A DNA stretch of 55,221 nucleotides from an uncultured Bacilli bacterium (GCA_944358455.1 CALVRE010000018.1:1-55221); one strand, 5' to 3'; positions 40,770 through 50,503 are shown, counted from the stretch's first letter. Numbers and translations are program-made. Notes: generated by a model not told the origin, from the sequence alone.

Positions 40770-40845
40770 TTTCCCTTAATATATCTATCTTTTTTTGGTG
40801 TTTTCCTGTATAATGGTGGTTGTAGATGAAAGAGTGATGAAATAT

Positions 40846-41778
40846 ATGAAATTAATATCAATCGTGGTACCTTGTTATAACGAAGAGGAAGCGTTACCAT
40901 ATTTTTATGATGAGATTACTAAAGTTGCCAAAACAATGAAAAAAGTAAATTTTGAATTTTTGTTTATCAACGATGGTTCGAAAGACAAAACGTTAGAGGT
41001 GTTACGTACACTAGCCAAAAAAGATAAACGAGTACGTTATGTTTCCTTTTCTAGAAATTTTGGAAAAGAAGCTGGAATGTATGCTGGATTAAAGGAGGCT
41101 CATGGTGATTACGTAGCAATTATGGATGCTGATTTGCAAGACCCACCATCTTTATTGCCAGAGATGTATCATGCTGTTACAGAAGAAGGATATGATAGTG
41201 CGGCTACACGTCGTGTGACACGTGCTGGGGAACCGCCAATTCGTAGTTTTTTTGCTAGATGTTTTTATAAATTGATTAATAGTATTTCGAAAGCCGACAT
41301 TGTTGATGGTGCGCGCGATTTTCGTCTCATGTCTCGTCAGATGGTCGATGCGATTCTTTCCATGACGGAATATAATCGTTTTTCGAAAGGTATCTTTGGT
41401 TGGGTTGGATTTGAAACCAAATGGATTGAATTTGAAAATGTTGAACGTGTAGCTGGAGAGACGAAATGGTCTTTTTGGAAATTATTCTTATATTCTTTAG
41501 AGGGAATCGTTGCCTTTTCAACGGCACCTCTTTCGATTGCTTTTATCATGGGGATTTTATTTTGTTTTATTGCGATTGCTTTTATCGTTGTCCGTACCAT
41601 CATGTTTGGAGATCCTACTAGTGGTTGGCCATCACTCGTTTGTATTATTTTTTTAGTAAGTGGTGTTCAGTTGTGTTGTTTAGGAATTATGGGGCAATAC
41701 TTATCTAAGACTTATTTAGAGACGAAGAAAAGACCTATTTATATTGTAAAAGAGACAGAACTTGATCATAAGGAGTAG
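40846..41778 (+). CDS. family 2 polyprenyl-phosphate glycosyltransferase (CsbB/GtrB-like)
   Basis: A 310-residue GT2 enzyme: ISIVVPCYNEEEALPYFY, FLFINDGSKDKTLEVL, DADLQDPPSLLPEM (metal-binding DxD) and SRNFGKEAGMYAGL. Two C-terminal TM segments follow (about 230-255 and 265-290). CsbB/GtrB proteins load a sugar onto undecaprenyl phosphate at the inner membrane face. The next gene encodes a YfhO-GtrA fusion, completing a three-component glycosylation system. I prefer ATG 40846 because AGAGTGAT (40831-40838) is correctly placed for it; ATG 40837 is within that site. TATAAT lies at 40809-40814. Confidence 0.92.
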   Translation: MKLISIVVPCYNEEEALPYFYDEITKVAKTMKKVNFEFLFINDGSKDKTLEVLRTLAKKDKRVRYVSFSRNFGKEAGMYAGLKEAHGDYVAIMDADLQDPPSLLPEMYHAVTEEGYDSAATRRVTRAGEPPIRSFFARCFYKLINSISKADIVDGARDFRLMSRQMVDAILSMTEYNRFSKGIFGWVGFETKWIEFENVERVAGETKWSFWKLFLYSLEGIVAFSTAPLSIAFIMGILFCFIAIAFIVVRTIMFGDPTSGWPSLVCIIFLVSGVQLCCLGIMGQYLSKTYLETKKRPIYIVKETELDHKE

Positions 41779-41783
41779 TTTTT

Positions 41784-44700
41784 ATGAAAAAGGTAAATAA
41801 TTTTTTAAATGAAAAAAAAGGATATTTTCTATCTTTTTTCATTCCGTTATTGATATTATTGTTCTTGTTTACTTCGATGAAAGTGTTCTTTTTTGATAAA
41901 TACAATTTGTTGATTTCTGATTTTTATGGACAGTATTATTCTCTGTTTTCTTATTTGCGAAATGCGTTAGTTGGTGATGGATCATTATGGTATTCATTTT
42001 CGAATGGTTTAGGCGGAGGAATGATTAGTACCATTGCCTATTATTTAGTAAGTCCTTTTAATCTTTTCATTGTTTTTTTCCCAGATAAGTATCTGTTATT
42101 GGCAATGGAATTAATTATCGTTTTGAAAATTGCTACTTGTGGACTTACAATGTATAGTTATTTACATTATCATTATCCGAAAAAAAGTTGGGTTCCACTT
42201 GTGATGTTTTCTTCTTGTTATGCTTTGATGGCATATGTCGCATGTTATTATTTTCATATTATGTGGTTGGATGGTGTTTATTTACTTCCACTTGTATGTT
42301 TAGGAATCGATCGTATCATTCAAAAGAAAAAACCGTTAGTATATGGCATTTCTTTGTTTGCAGCCATTTTGTGTAACTATTATATTGGTTATATGATCTG
42401 TATTTTTTCTGTTATTTATTTCTGTTATCGTCTTTTTGTTACTTATACTTGGAAATCGAATAAACGGGAAATGTTGGAGACATTTGTTCAATTTGCTATT
42501 ACTTCGCTTGTTTCTGGTTTATGTACCTTTATGTTGATGATTCCCACTTTATTTGCTATGATCGATACGAATAAAACTAGTATTATTGGTGATTTTGGCA
42601 ATTTGACGATAGATATTCCATTTGCGATTTATTTTTCTAAGTTGACGTTAGGTGCTCATAATATCAAAGATATTTTTGTCAACGAGGGTTGTCTTGTCTA
42701 TTGTGGAATTATCGTCTTTATTTTGAGTATTCTTTATTTCTTTAATCGAAAAATTAGCAAGAGAGAAAAGTGGCTTTCGTTTGGTGTAATTGCTATTTTC
42801 TTGCTTAGTTTTAGTGTCAATTATGTAAATTTAGTTTGGCATGGATTTGCTAGGCCAATGTGTTTTTATGATCGTTTTTCTTTTATCTATTGTTTCTTTT
42901 TGATCGTGCTAGCTGCTCGTTCTTTCTTTTCGATTCAAGGGCTTGAAAAAATTCATTTTTGGATAATGGCCCCTATATTACCACTTGGCTTTTTAAGTTT
43001 ATTATTCTATCAATTCGATTATGTAAAGTTTTATAGTGTTTATATCACATTAGGTTTTTATTTTCTTTATTTGTTACTTTTGTATTGTTATATTAAATAC
43101 AAGGAAAAAAAGATCCATCGTTTACTTAATGTTCTATTGTGTTATTTAGTATTAGGAGAGTTACTTTTAAATTGGCAGTTAAGTTTTGATCATAGTCAAA
43201 TAATGACGCAAAGAGAAAATTATGATTCTTATGATACTTATCAAATGATTAAAGAGCGCGTTAATAGGGAGGAAAACGAACCTTTCTATCGTATGGAAAC
43301 GGATTTATATAGTTCTCATAATGATGCTTTGCTCTATCACTATCATGGAATCAATACTTTCTTATCGACGTTTTCACTTACACAATTAAATTTTTATCAA
43401 AATCTGGGATTTTTAGAAACCTCTCATTCGATTCAATATCGTGATGGGGTAAGTCCTCTTTTTGATGCTTTAGTTGGATTACGTTATATTGTCACTAGTC
43501 AAGATATGCCTTATTATGAAGTGATTGATTCTTTTCCATATTCTGTTTTTAGTACGAACTATTATGGAATTTATTATTCCCCACGTTATATTTATCAAAA
43601 CCCATATGCCTTATCACTAGGATTTTTAGCTTCTAGTGATGTCAAAACGTTCGAACAAGATTTCTTGTTATCGAATGGAATTAATTATTTTACATATCAA
43701 AATTATTTAATGAATTCATTAGTAGAAAATAAGCAAGATATCTTTCAGCAGGCTAATGTACAATCTTTGGAAAATAATAAATATCTTATTACGATTCAAA
43801 ATGAAGATGATCTTTATCTACGATTGATTTTATCGATGGTTGGTTTAGCGGATAATGATTTTACATTCTATATCGATGGTGAAGAATATGCGAATTTGCA
43901 ATATCCGGAAGTTACCAATTTTATTTATATCAAAAATGATTATGAAATTGGCGATACCATCGAATTGGAAATTCGTAGTCATACTGGTTTAGTATTAGAG
44001 CATAGTCCACTTGTGTATTCTTTCAATTTGGATGCTTTTCAAAAACATATCGAAGAATTGAAACAACAACCAATGGAATTGATTACCTATGCGAATGGAT
44101 ATGTGCAAGGAAAAGTAAAGGTAACATCGGAAAAGAATGTATTATTTACTTCTATTCCTTATGAAAAAGGATGGCAAATTAAGGTAGATGGTAAGAAAGT
44201 AGAGGGATTAAAACTTGCCGAAGGATTATTAGGTGTCGAATTAACGGAAGGAGAATATACCGTTGAGTTTACTTACTATGTACCAGGATTGACGCTTGGA
44301 TGTTTGATTTCATTTGCAAGTCTTCTTTGTGCGATTTTCTATTATCGTCATCGCCATAAAATCGATTCTATGATTGCCAATTTATATTTGAAACATGAAG
44401 AAATTTGGAACTATTTAATTGTTGGTGCGCTTACGACGATCGTCAATGTAGTGGTATATGCAATTTTCGCCAAATTATTATCTGTTCACTATATGGTAAG
44501 TACGATAATCGCTTGGATCTTATCGGTGTTATTCGCCTATGTGGCAAATAAAAAAGCCGTTTTTAAAACCAAAGTAAAAGATCGCAAAGAGTTGTGGAAA
44601 GAAATGGGGGATTTCTTTAAGTTCCGTGTGCTTTCCTTATTCCTGGAAATGGGATCGATGTATCTTTTAGTTAGTCTCTTGTCTTTTCAAGATTTATTAT

Positions 44701-44792
44701 CTAAGATCTTGGTTAATATTATGGTAATTGTAGCTAATTATTTTTTCAGTAAACTATTCATATTTAAAAAAGAAAATAAGAAAGAAGAATAG
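41784..44792 (+). CDS. YfhO-family GT-C protein fused to a C-terminal GtrA flippase domain
   Basis: A 1002-residue membrane protein. The YfhO part (about 1-850) has an early TM, the extracellular DFYGQYYSLFSYLRNAL, SNGLGGGMISTIAYYLVSPF, about twelve TMs, then a large extracytoplasmic domain. A GtrA domain starts near residue 870 (YLIVGALTTIVNVVVYAIF, then VANKKAVFKTK and FFSKLFIFKK), giving four TMs. In Bacillus and Listeria, YfhO-type GT-C enzymes, GtcA/GtrA flippases and CsbB-type GT2 are separate proteins of one pathway that glycosylates teichoic acids. Here transferase and flippase are one chain. Five bases after the GT2 gene. Confidence 0.9.
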   Translation: MKKVNNFLNEKKGYFLSFFIPLLILLFLFTSMKVFFFDKYNLLISDFYGQYYSLFSYLRNALVGDGSLWYSFSNGLGGGMISTIAYYLVSPFNLFIVFFPDKYLLLAMELIIVLKIATCGLTMYSYLHYHYPKKSWVPLVMFSSCYALMAYVACYYFHIMWLDGVYLLPLVCLGIDRIIQKKKPLVYGISLFAAILCNYYIGYMICIFSVIYFCYRLFVTYTWKSNKREMLETFVQFAITSLVSGLCTFMLMIPTLFAMIDTNKTSIIGDFGNLTIDIPFAIYFSKLTLGAHNIKDIFVNEGCLVYCGIIVFILSILYFFNRKISKREKWLSFGVIAIFLLSFSVNYVNLVWHGFARPMCFYDRFSFIYCFFLIVLAARSFFSIQGLEKIHFWIMAPILPLGFLSLLFYQFDYVKFYSVYITLGFYFLYLLLLYCYIKYKEKKIHRLLNVLLCYLVLGELLLNWQLSFDHSQIMTQRENYDSYDTYQMIKERVNREENEPFYRMETDLYSSHNDALLYHYHGINTFLSTFSLTQLNFYQNLGFLETSHSIQYRDGVSPLFDALVGLRYIVTSQDMPYYEVIDSFPYSVFSTNYYGIYYSPRYIYQNPYALSLGFLASSDVKTFEQDFLLSNGINYFTYQNYLMNSLVENKQDIFQQANVQSLENNKYLITIQNEDDLYLRLILSMVGLADNDFTFYIDGEEYANLQYPEVTNFIYIKNDYEIGDTIELEIRSHTGLVLEHSPLVYSFNLDAFQKHIEELKQQPMELITYANGYVQGKVKVTSEKNVLFTSIPYEKGWQIKVDGKKVEGLKLAEGLLGVELTEGEYTVEFTYYVPGLTLGCLISFASLLCAIFYYRHRHKIDSMIANLYLKHEEIWNYLIVGALTTIVNVVVYAIFAKLLSVHYMVSTIIAWILSVLFAYVANKKAVFKTKVKDRKELWKEMGDFFKFRVLSLFLEMGSMYLLVSLLSFQDLLSKILVNIMVIVANYFFSKLFIFKKENKKEE

Positions 44793-44803
44793 GATGTGAA
44801 CAT

Positions 44804-45721
44804 ATGGAAGAATTAATTATTGGATCTCATGTCTCGTTTCAAAAGGATCGTCAATTGTTAGGTAGCGTGTTAGAAGCGTTATCTTATGATGCTAATACTT
44901 TTATGTTTTATACTGGTGCTCCACAAAATACAAGTCGTGTACCAATTCGTGATGATCTTACCATAGAAGCTTATCAAGTGATGAGGGAACATGATATAAA
45001 ATTAGAAAATGTCATTGTTCATGCACCATATATCATCAATTTAGCGAATAATGAAAAAATAGATTCCTATCACTTTGCAATTACTTTTTTAAAACAAGAG
45101 ATCGAACGATGCGAAGCATTGGGCATGACGAAGCTTGTCCTACATCCAGGAAGTTTTGTCAAACTTAATCGTGAAATTGGAATTAAAAATATTATCGATG
45201 GTTTAAATCAAGTGATCGATAAAAATCAAAAAGTGGATATTTTATTAGAGACGATGGCTGGGAAAGGAACTGAATTAGGTGTTAACTTTTCAGAATTAAA
45301 AAAAATTATCGATGGAGTCGAGCATTCGGAAAAAGTGAAGGTGTGTTTGGATACTTGTCATCTGCACGATGCCGGGTATGATCTTACTCATTTCGATCAA
45401 GTATTAGAAGAGTTTGATCATGTGATTGGAATCGATAAGATTGGTTGTATTCATGTCAACGATAGTAAGAATGAAAGAGCATCTCATAAAGATCGCCATG
45501 AAAATATTGGTTTAGGAACGATTGGGTTCGATACGTTATCATCGATAATTTATCATCCTCTTTTAAAAAATATTCCTAAAATTTTAGAGACACCTTATAT
45601 TACATCTAATGATGATGTGAAAGAAAAAACATTACCACCATATCGCTTTGAAATTGCGATGATTCTAGGCCGAAAAATGAATAAGAATTTATTAGAAGAT
45701 ATCAGAAACTATTATAAATAG
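44804..45721 (+). CDS. nfo: deoxyribonuclease IV (AP endonuclease)
   Basis: A 305-residue TIM-barrel endonuclease IV that incises abasic sites during base-excision repair. Zinc-ligand motifs are visible in order: IGSHVSF, VHAPY, VLHPGSF, LLETMAGKGTELG, CLDTCHLHDAGYD, HVNDSKNERASHKDRHENIG and ILETPY. In Bacillus the neighbour is a DUF2624 gene (yqfT); the same pair occurs here, but tail to tail with a 10-base overlap. Confidence 0.95.
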   Translation: MEELIIGSHVSFQKDRQLLGSVLEALSYDANTFMFYTGAPQNTSRVPIRDDLTIEAYQVMREHDIKLENVIVHAPYIINLANNEKIDSYHFAITFLKQEIERCEALGMTKLVLHPGSFVKLNREIGIKNIIDGLNQVIDKNQKVDILLETMAGKGTELGVNFSELKKIIDGVEHSEKVKVCLDTCHLHDAGYDLTHFDQVLEEFDHVIGIDKIGCIHVNDSKNERASHKDRHENIGLGTIGFDTLSSIIYHPLLKNIPKILETPYITSNDDVKEKTLPPYRFEIAMILGRKMNKNLLEDIRNYYK

Positions 45722-45975
45722 TTCTGATATTTTTCTTTGAAATAACGATATAATTCAATCATTTTTTGATAAGTAGCCGGTTCTAATTTACTTTCTACTT
45801 CATCAAATATTTTTCTCGGATTACCATGCACTAAAGTTCGCCAGTCACGTTTGATATAAGTGGAGAAAATACATATTTCTTCTTTGGTTAATGTGATGCC
45901 ATTTTGTTTGGCAAAACGGTCGATATCGTCATCTGTCATTCTTTCGACAAATTGACCAATTAAATAGTCATACAT
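45712..45975 (-). CDS. DUF2624 family protein (YqfT-like)
   Basis: An 87-residue, probably helical protein with the DUF2624 pattern ERMTDDDIDRFAKQNGITLTKEEICIFSTYI. ATG 45975 is preceded by GAGGTGAC; the GTG at 45984 is part of that site. In Bacillus yqfT lies beside the nfo homologue yqfS, which supports the assignment. It overlaps the end of nfo by 10 bases on the opposite strand. Function unknown. Confidence 0.75.
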   Translation of the reverse strand: MYDYLIGQFVERMTDDDIDRFAKQNGITLTKEEICIFSTYIKRDWRTLVHGNPRKIFDEVESKLEPATYQKMIELYRYFKEKYQNYL

Positions 45976-46060
45976 AAAAGTCACCTCATCCTATTCTATG
46001 ATGCATTTTTCTGCATAATACGTACAAAATATTTAATAGAATAGAAAAAGGAGGAAGATG

Positions 46061-48133
46061 ATGAAAAAGAAACCGAAAATTTATTATTCACATCCGAATC
46101 AATATAAAAATCAAAAGACGATTACGAAAGAACGATATCGTTTACTTTCCATTGCTATTATAGCGATTATGGCGATACTGACCTGTAACCTATTTTTTGT
46201 ACAAATTTTAAAACATGATGAATATACGAATCGAGTACTAACGCTAAGTCAAAATGTGATTGAAGGTAGTAGTGCTCCTAGAGGGAGAATTTATGATCGC
46301 AATCATCGCTTGATCGTCGACAATAAACCGGTAAAGTCGATTTATTATAAGAAGCAGAATGGAACTTCAAAGAAAGAAGAAGTGGAAATTGCTTATCAAT
46401 TAGCTGGTATGATCGAAGTTGATCATTCTAAATTATATGAAATTAACTTAAAAGAGTTTTGGTTACAAAATCATCCAGAGGAAGGAAAAGCGAAAATTAC
46501 GGAGGAAGAATGGCGAGCATTAGAGACGAGGAAACTTTCCAGTAGCGATATTGAAAATTTGAAGTTGGAACGAATTACAGAGGAAGAGTTGAGTGAATAT
46601 CAAGATATCGACTTAGAGGCTGCTTATATTTATTATTTGATGAATAAAGGATATTCTTATTCTGAAAAAACGATTAAAAATGAAGATGTAACGGATGAAG
46701 AATATGCTTTGGTAAGTGAGAATGTGGGAGTACTACGAGGTGTCAATACGAGATTAGATTGGGAACGATATTATCCTTATGGAGATGTTTTTAGAACTAT
46801 TTTAGGGAATGTTTCTACTAGTGAAAGCGGGATTCCCAAAGAGTTGAAGGATTATTATATATCGAAAGGATATACGCTAGATGATCGAGTGGGGACGAGT
46901 TATCTGGAATATCAATATGAAGATTATTTGCGAGGAGTAAAAGATCAATTCTTGGTAAATAAAAATGGAGAAAATACCTTGATAAAAGAGGGAAGTAGAG
47001 GAAATGATATTGTTCTTACCATCGATATTGAACTACAAAAAGAAGTAGAACGAATCTTAGTAGAGGAAATTACCAAGGCTAAGAGTGAACCAAATACGGA
47101 ATATTATAATCATTCGTTTGTGATTATTACAGATCCAAAAACAGGTGAAATTTTGGCTATGGCTGGTAAACAAGTGGTAAAGACTGCCGATGGATATGAA
47201 GTATATGATTATACCCCGGGAATTACAACTTCACCAGTTACCGTAGGATCGGTAGTAAAAGGGGCCTCTCATATTGTTGGATATAATACGGGAGCTCTTA
47301 CGATCGGTGAAATTAGAGATGATGCTTGTATTAAGATTGCTTCTACACCAGAGAAATGTTCTTATAAATATTGGGGGATTATCAATGATATTCAAGCTTT
47401 AAAGTATTCTTCCAATACGTATCAATTTCGTACCGCCATTAAGGTAGGGAAGGGAAACTATGTTTATGATGCACCTCTTAAAATTGATGAATCGGCTTTT
47501 GATATTTATCGCAATACATTTGCTGAATTTGGATTAGGGGTTAAAACAGGTATCGATCTACCAGTCGAGAGTTTAGGTTATAAAGGAAGCAGCACGTTAG
47601 CAGGACATTTGCTTGATTTTTCGATTGGTCAATATGATACTTATACGCCTATTCAATTATCACAGTATATTAGTACGATTGCCAATAATGGAGATCGTAT
47701 GCAACCATACTTGTTAAAAGCGGTTTATGAGCCAACCAAAGAACCACTCACGAATTTAATTTATGAAACTAAGCCCGTTTTACTCAATCATGTCAATACC
47801 GAAGATCGATATTTAGAACGAGTGAAACAAGGTTTTATCGAAGTGTTAAAGCCAGGTGGGACAGGATCGGGTTCGATCGATTTAAGCTATCAGCCGGCAG
47901 GAAAGACAGGAACAAGTCAAAGTTTTTTAGATACAGATGATGATGGTAAGATCGATACAGAAACGATTACTACAACCTTTGTTGCTTTTGCCCCAGTCGA
48001 TGATCCTATCGTCACTTTCACGGTAATTTCTCCGGATGTTTCACATTATGGTAATAAAAGTAGTTATCAAACATATGTTAATAGGAGAATAAGTAAGGAA
48101 GTTTCAAAAAAATTCTTTGAAATTTACCAATAA
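46061..48133 (+). CDS. class B penicillin-binding protein (PBP2-type transpeptidase)
   Basis: A 690-residue cell-wall transpeptidase. One N-terminal TM (about 29-50) is followed by the PBP dimerisation domain (RGRIYDRNHRLIVDN) and the transpeptidase domain with SVVK at 397-400, SSN at 450-452 and KTG at 615-617. Architecture is that of monofunctional PBP2/PbpA-type elongation enzymes; no PASTA domains, so not SpoVD/PBP2x. ATG 46061 has AGGAGG at six bases; ATG 46058 is nearly as good. No rodA or mreBCD neighbours are seen here. Confidence 0.9.
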   Translation: MKKKPKIYYSHPNQYKNQKTITKERYRLLSIAIIAIMAILTCNLFFVQILKHDEYTNRVLTLSQNVIEGSSAPRGRIYDRNHRLIVDNKPVKSIYYKKQNGTSKKEEVEIAYQLAGMIEVDHSKLYEINLKEFWLQNHPEEGKAKITEEEWRALETRKLSSSDIENLKLERITEEELSEYQDIDLEAAYIYYLMNKGYSYSEKTIKNEDVTDEEYALVSENVGVLRGVNTRLDWERYYPYGDVFRTILGNVSTSESGIPKELKDYYISKGYTLDDRVGTSYLEYQYEDYLRGVKDQFLVNKNGENTLIKEGSRGNDIVLTIDIELQKEVERILVEEITKAKSEPNTEYYNHSFVIITDPKTGEILAMAGKQVVKTADGYEVYDYTPGITTSPVTVGSVVKGASHIVGYNTGALTIGEIRDDACIKIASTPEKCSYKYWGIINDIQALKYSSNTYQFRTAIKVGKGNYVYDAPLKIDESAFDIYRNTFAEFGLGVKTGIDLPVESLGYKGSSTLAGHLLDFSIGQYDTYTPIQLSQYISTIANNGDRMQPYLLKAVYEPTKEPLTNLIYETKPVLLNHVNTEDRYLERVKQGFIEVLKPGGTGSGSIDLSYQPAGKTGTSQSFLDTDDDGKIDTETITTTFVAFAPVDDPIVTFTVISPDVSHYGNKSSYQTYVNRRISKEVSKKFFEIYQ

Positions 48134-48176
48134 TTTGCTATAATAGTAACGAACGAAGCAAAAGGAGGGAAAGATC

Positions 48177-48344
48177 ATGGCTAAAAAAGGAGAAAATCGC
48201 GAAAGAATTGATCTACAATGCACGGAATGTAAAGAAATCAATTATCGTACTGAAAAAAATAAAAAGAATACACCTGAACGTATAGAATTAAATAAATTCT
48301 GTAAGAGATGTGGAAAAACAACAACACATAAAGAAAAAAAATAA
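48177..48344 (+). CDS. rpmG: 50S ribosomal protein L33
   Basis: A 55-residue protein, [18 protein letters not shown] then [24 protein letters not shown] and [13 protein letters not shown]. It matches L33 and retains both CxxC pairs (C15/C18 and C42/C45), so it is the zinc-binding (C+) form. RBS AAAGGAGGG is eight bases upstream, and TATAAT at 48139-48144 is a likely -10. A terminator follows at once. Confidence 0.95.
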   Translation: MAKKGENRERIDLQCTECKEINYRTEKNKKNTPERIELNKFCKRCGKTTTHKEKK

Positions 48345-48367
48345 AATAAGGAATTTCCTTATTTTTT
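48345..48367 (+). terminator. intrinsic terminator after rpmG
   Basis: AATAAGGAA pairs with TTCCTTATT, followed by T residues, directly after the stop codon. Confidence 0.85.
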
Positions 48368-48384
48368 GATGAGAGGAGGATAGT

Positions 48385-48942
48385 ATGTTTAATATTAATG
48401 ATATTAAGAATGGTATGACTTTCACACTTGATGGACAAATTTATCAAGTATTGGAATTTTTACATGTAAAACCTGGTAAAGGGCCAGCTTTCATGAAGAC
48501 AAAAATTAAAAATTTGCGAACGGGAGCTACAATTGAACGTACTTTTAATACGAATGTAAAACTTGAAAAGGCAATCATTGAAAAACGTGAAATGCAATAC
48601 TTATATGCATCTGGTGATGTTTATAATTTCATGAATATGGAGACTTATGAACAAATTGAACTTACGAAAGAACAATTAGGTGATGCAGTCGACTATTTAA
48701 AAGAAGGAACGAATGTTCAAGTTACGTTCTATCAAGGAGAATTATTAGGAGTTGAATTGCCAGATAAGATGGAACTTACGGTTACAAGTACAGAGCCAGC
48801 TGTAAAAGGTAATACGACGAATAATGCAATGAAAGATGCGACAGTAGAAACTGGATTGCTAGTAAAAGTGCCACTTTTTATCGAACAAGGAGAAGTGATT
48901 CTCGTATCGACAAAAGATGGTAAATATGTATCAAGAGCATAA
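48385..48942 (+). CDS. efp: elongation factor P
   Basis: A 185-residue EF-P, which rescues ribosomes stalled at polyproline. Three beta-barrel domains: the KOW-like N-terminal domain with HVKPGKGPAF (Lys32, the normally modified position), the central domain (ERTFNTNVKLEKA, MQYLYASGDVYNFMNMETYEQ) and the C-terminal OB domain (GNTTNNAMKDATVETG, VPLFIEQGEVI). RBS GAGGAGG. The enzyme that would modify Lys32 is not in the window. Confidence 0.96.
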   Translation: MFNINDIKNGMTFTLDGQIYQVLEFLHVKPGKGPAFMKTKIKNLRTGATIERTFNTNVKLEKAIIEKREMQYLYASGDVYNFMNMETYEQIELTKEQLGDAVDYLKEGTNVQVTFYQGELLGVELPDKMELTVTSTEPAVKGNTTNNAMKDATVETGLLVKVPLFIEQGEVILVSTKDGKYVSRA

Positions 48943-48967
48943 AAAGAAACGAAAGTTTCTTTTTTCT
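48941..48967 (+). terminator. intrinsic terminator after efp
   Basis: AAAGAAAC pairs with GTTTCTTT around GAAA, followed by a T-run; it overlaps the stop codon. The same sequence recurs at 50477-50503. Confidence 0.85.
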
Positions 48968-49087
48968 TTGTAAGATTTATTGCTTTTATTTAAGTTAAAA
49001 TGAGCTGTCAAATGAAAATTAATATTCCGATAATTTTTGTTTGGAAGATATTAGTTGTATAATAAAGATATTGAAGGGGATATAGTT

Positions 49088-50122
49088 ATGATTGAAAAAA
49101 CAGTTTTTGAAAATAATGAAGAAATTATATTGTATGCAAAAGAAGTTTATGGTCTAGACATTTATAACGTAAGAAAGGTTGATAGGGGAAGTGCAAACAT
49201 TTATTCTTTAAATGATGATAAGTATATATTAAAAGAATTCCAATCAAAATATTCTAAGGTTGAAATTGATAAGGAAATTGAAGTAATAAATCATTTAAGA
49301 AAGTTTGATATTAAAGTTCCAGAATATGTAAAGACTTTAAATAACAGATATAATGACGTATATAAAAATAAAACTATGATAATTCAATATTTTATAGAAG
49401 GATATACACTTAATAATAATGAGGGTACTTATGATCAAACAATAGAATGTGCAGATTGTTATGGTAAAATAGTTAGTGCTTTAAAATCATTGCCAATAGA
49501 ATTACCAGATGCAGATTTATCTAGTTGGTATAGTCAAGAGAATTTTATTTTAAGTATAAAAAAACATGAAGATTTAATATCTATGCTAGATGAAAATGAA
49601 GAAACTGATCAAAAAATAAAAAAAGATATTTTAGAAAAAATTGAAATGATTAAATCAATTAGTTCTAGTACTAACTTTGAAGAAATGGCAAACTTATCTG
49701 TTTTAAATACACATGGTGATTATAATCTTTTACAATTTATCTACAAGGATGGAAAAATAAATTCTGTAATAGATTTTGTATCAGCTTGTAAAATGCCAAT
49801 TGTTTGGGAGTTAATTAGCTCATATAGTTATATTGATAAAGATGCTAAGGATGGAGAATTCAACTTGGATACGTTTGTGGATTATGTTAAAACCTTCAAT
49901 AAGTATATTAAATTAAACAAATATGATTTAAAATATATGGCACATTTATATCTAATTCAAATTTTAAATAGTAACTTTGGATATAAACAGTATATATATA
50001 ATCACAAAAATACAGAATTATTAAAGTTTGGTTATTTACGTACAAATATTTGTAGATATTTATTCAATAATGCCTCAATCATTTCTAAGCGATTAGAAGA
50101 TGAGTTAGGAAATGATGTATAA
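49088..50122 (+). CDS. aminoglycoside/choline-kinase-like phosphotransferase (APH family)
   Basis: A 344-residue protein kinase-like-fold enzyme: RGSANIYSLNDDKYILKEF (nucleotide loop and Lys), LNTHGDYNLLQFIY (catalytic HGDYN) and VIDFVSACKMPIVWEL (metal-binding D). This fits the APH/CotS/homoserine-kinase-like group; the substrate cannot be read from sequence and no resistance is implied. It uses ATA and AAT/AAA-rich codons much more than its neighbours, and is flanked by copies of the efp terminator, so recent acquisition is likely. ATG 49088 follows GAAGGGG; TATAAT lies at 49058-49063. Confidence 0.82.
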   Translation: MIEKTVFENNEEIILYAKEVYGLDIYNVRKVDRGSANIYSLNDDKYILKEFQSKYSKVEIDKEIEVINHLRKFDIKVPEYVKTLNNRYNDVYKNKTMIIQYFIEGYTLNNNEGTYDQTIECADCYGKIVSALKSLPIELPDADLSSWYSQENFILSIKKHEDLISMLDENEETDQKIKKDILEKIEMIKSISSSTNFEEMANLSVLNTHGDYNLLQFIYKDGKINSVIDFVSACKMPIVWELISSYSYIDKDAKDGEFNLDTFVDYVKTFNKYIKLNKYDLKYMAHLYLIQILNSNFGYKQYIYNHKNTELLKFGYLRTNICRYLFNNASIISKRLEDELGNDV

Positions 50123-50476
50123 TATTATAATTGTGGAACCGGTAAAGCAGAGTATTTACATTATCTACAATATAAAAAATTAGACAATAAAAATTGAACT
50201 TTTAAAGTAAAAGTGAACAGTAAAAAACTTTAATTACCCTCTAATTGAGTTTTATATTCAATTGAGGCTTTATGGTTGAAACCATAACTGGGTTTTAAGT
50301 AATTATGGTCATATATAATGACGTTTATATAATTTTCAATAACCTCATAATCTTCTTGCTTAAAATTGACATACATTTTTTTCAAACAACCATTTTTATA
50401 TTTCATTATACTATAATCAGACTTATTTCTGTTGTTTAAGTAAAAACGGACTTCCAAATAAAAATTAACGGAATAT
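50123..50476. other. AT-rich intergenic region after the phosphotransferase gene
   Basis: About 350 bases with no strong gene. A weak reverse ORF (50230-50457) is listed separately. I see no terminator directly after the phosphotransferase gene. The region ends at the duplicated efp-type terminator (50477-50503). Confidence 0.5.
50230..50457 (-). CDS. possible small reverse-strand gene or gene remnant
   Basis: A 75-codon frame starting with TTG and lacking a clear RBS. The protein (YKNGCLKKMYVNF, then KQEDYEVIENYINVIIYDH) has ordinary composition and could be the tail of a decayed gene. An internal ATG at 50406 follows a TATAAT-like AT-rich stretch but also lacks an RBS. Low confidence. Confidence 0.25.
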   Translation of the reverse strand: MEVRFYLNNRNKSDYSIMKYKNGCLKKMYVNFKQEDYEVIENYINVIIYDHNYLKPSYGFNHKASIEYKTQLEGN

Positions 50477-50503
50477 AAAAAGAAACGAAAGTTTCTTTTT
50501 TTT
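50477..50503 (+). terminator. duplicate of the efp terminator
   Basis: Same hairpin, loop and leading ATAAAAAG as at 48941-48967, followed by eight T residues, but with no forward gene directly before it. Confidence 0.7.
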
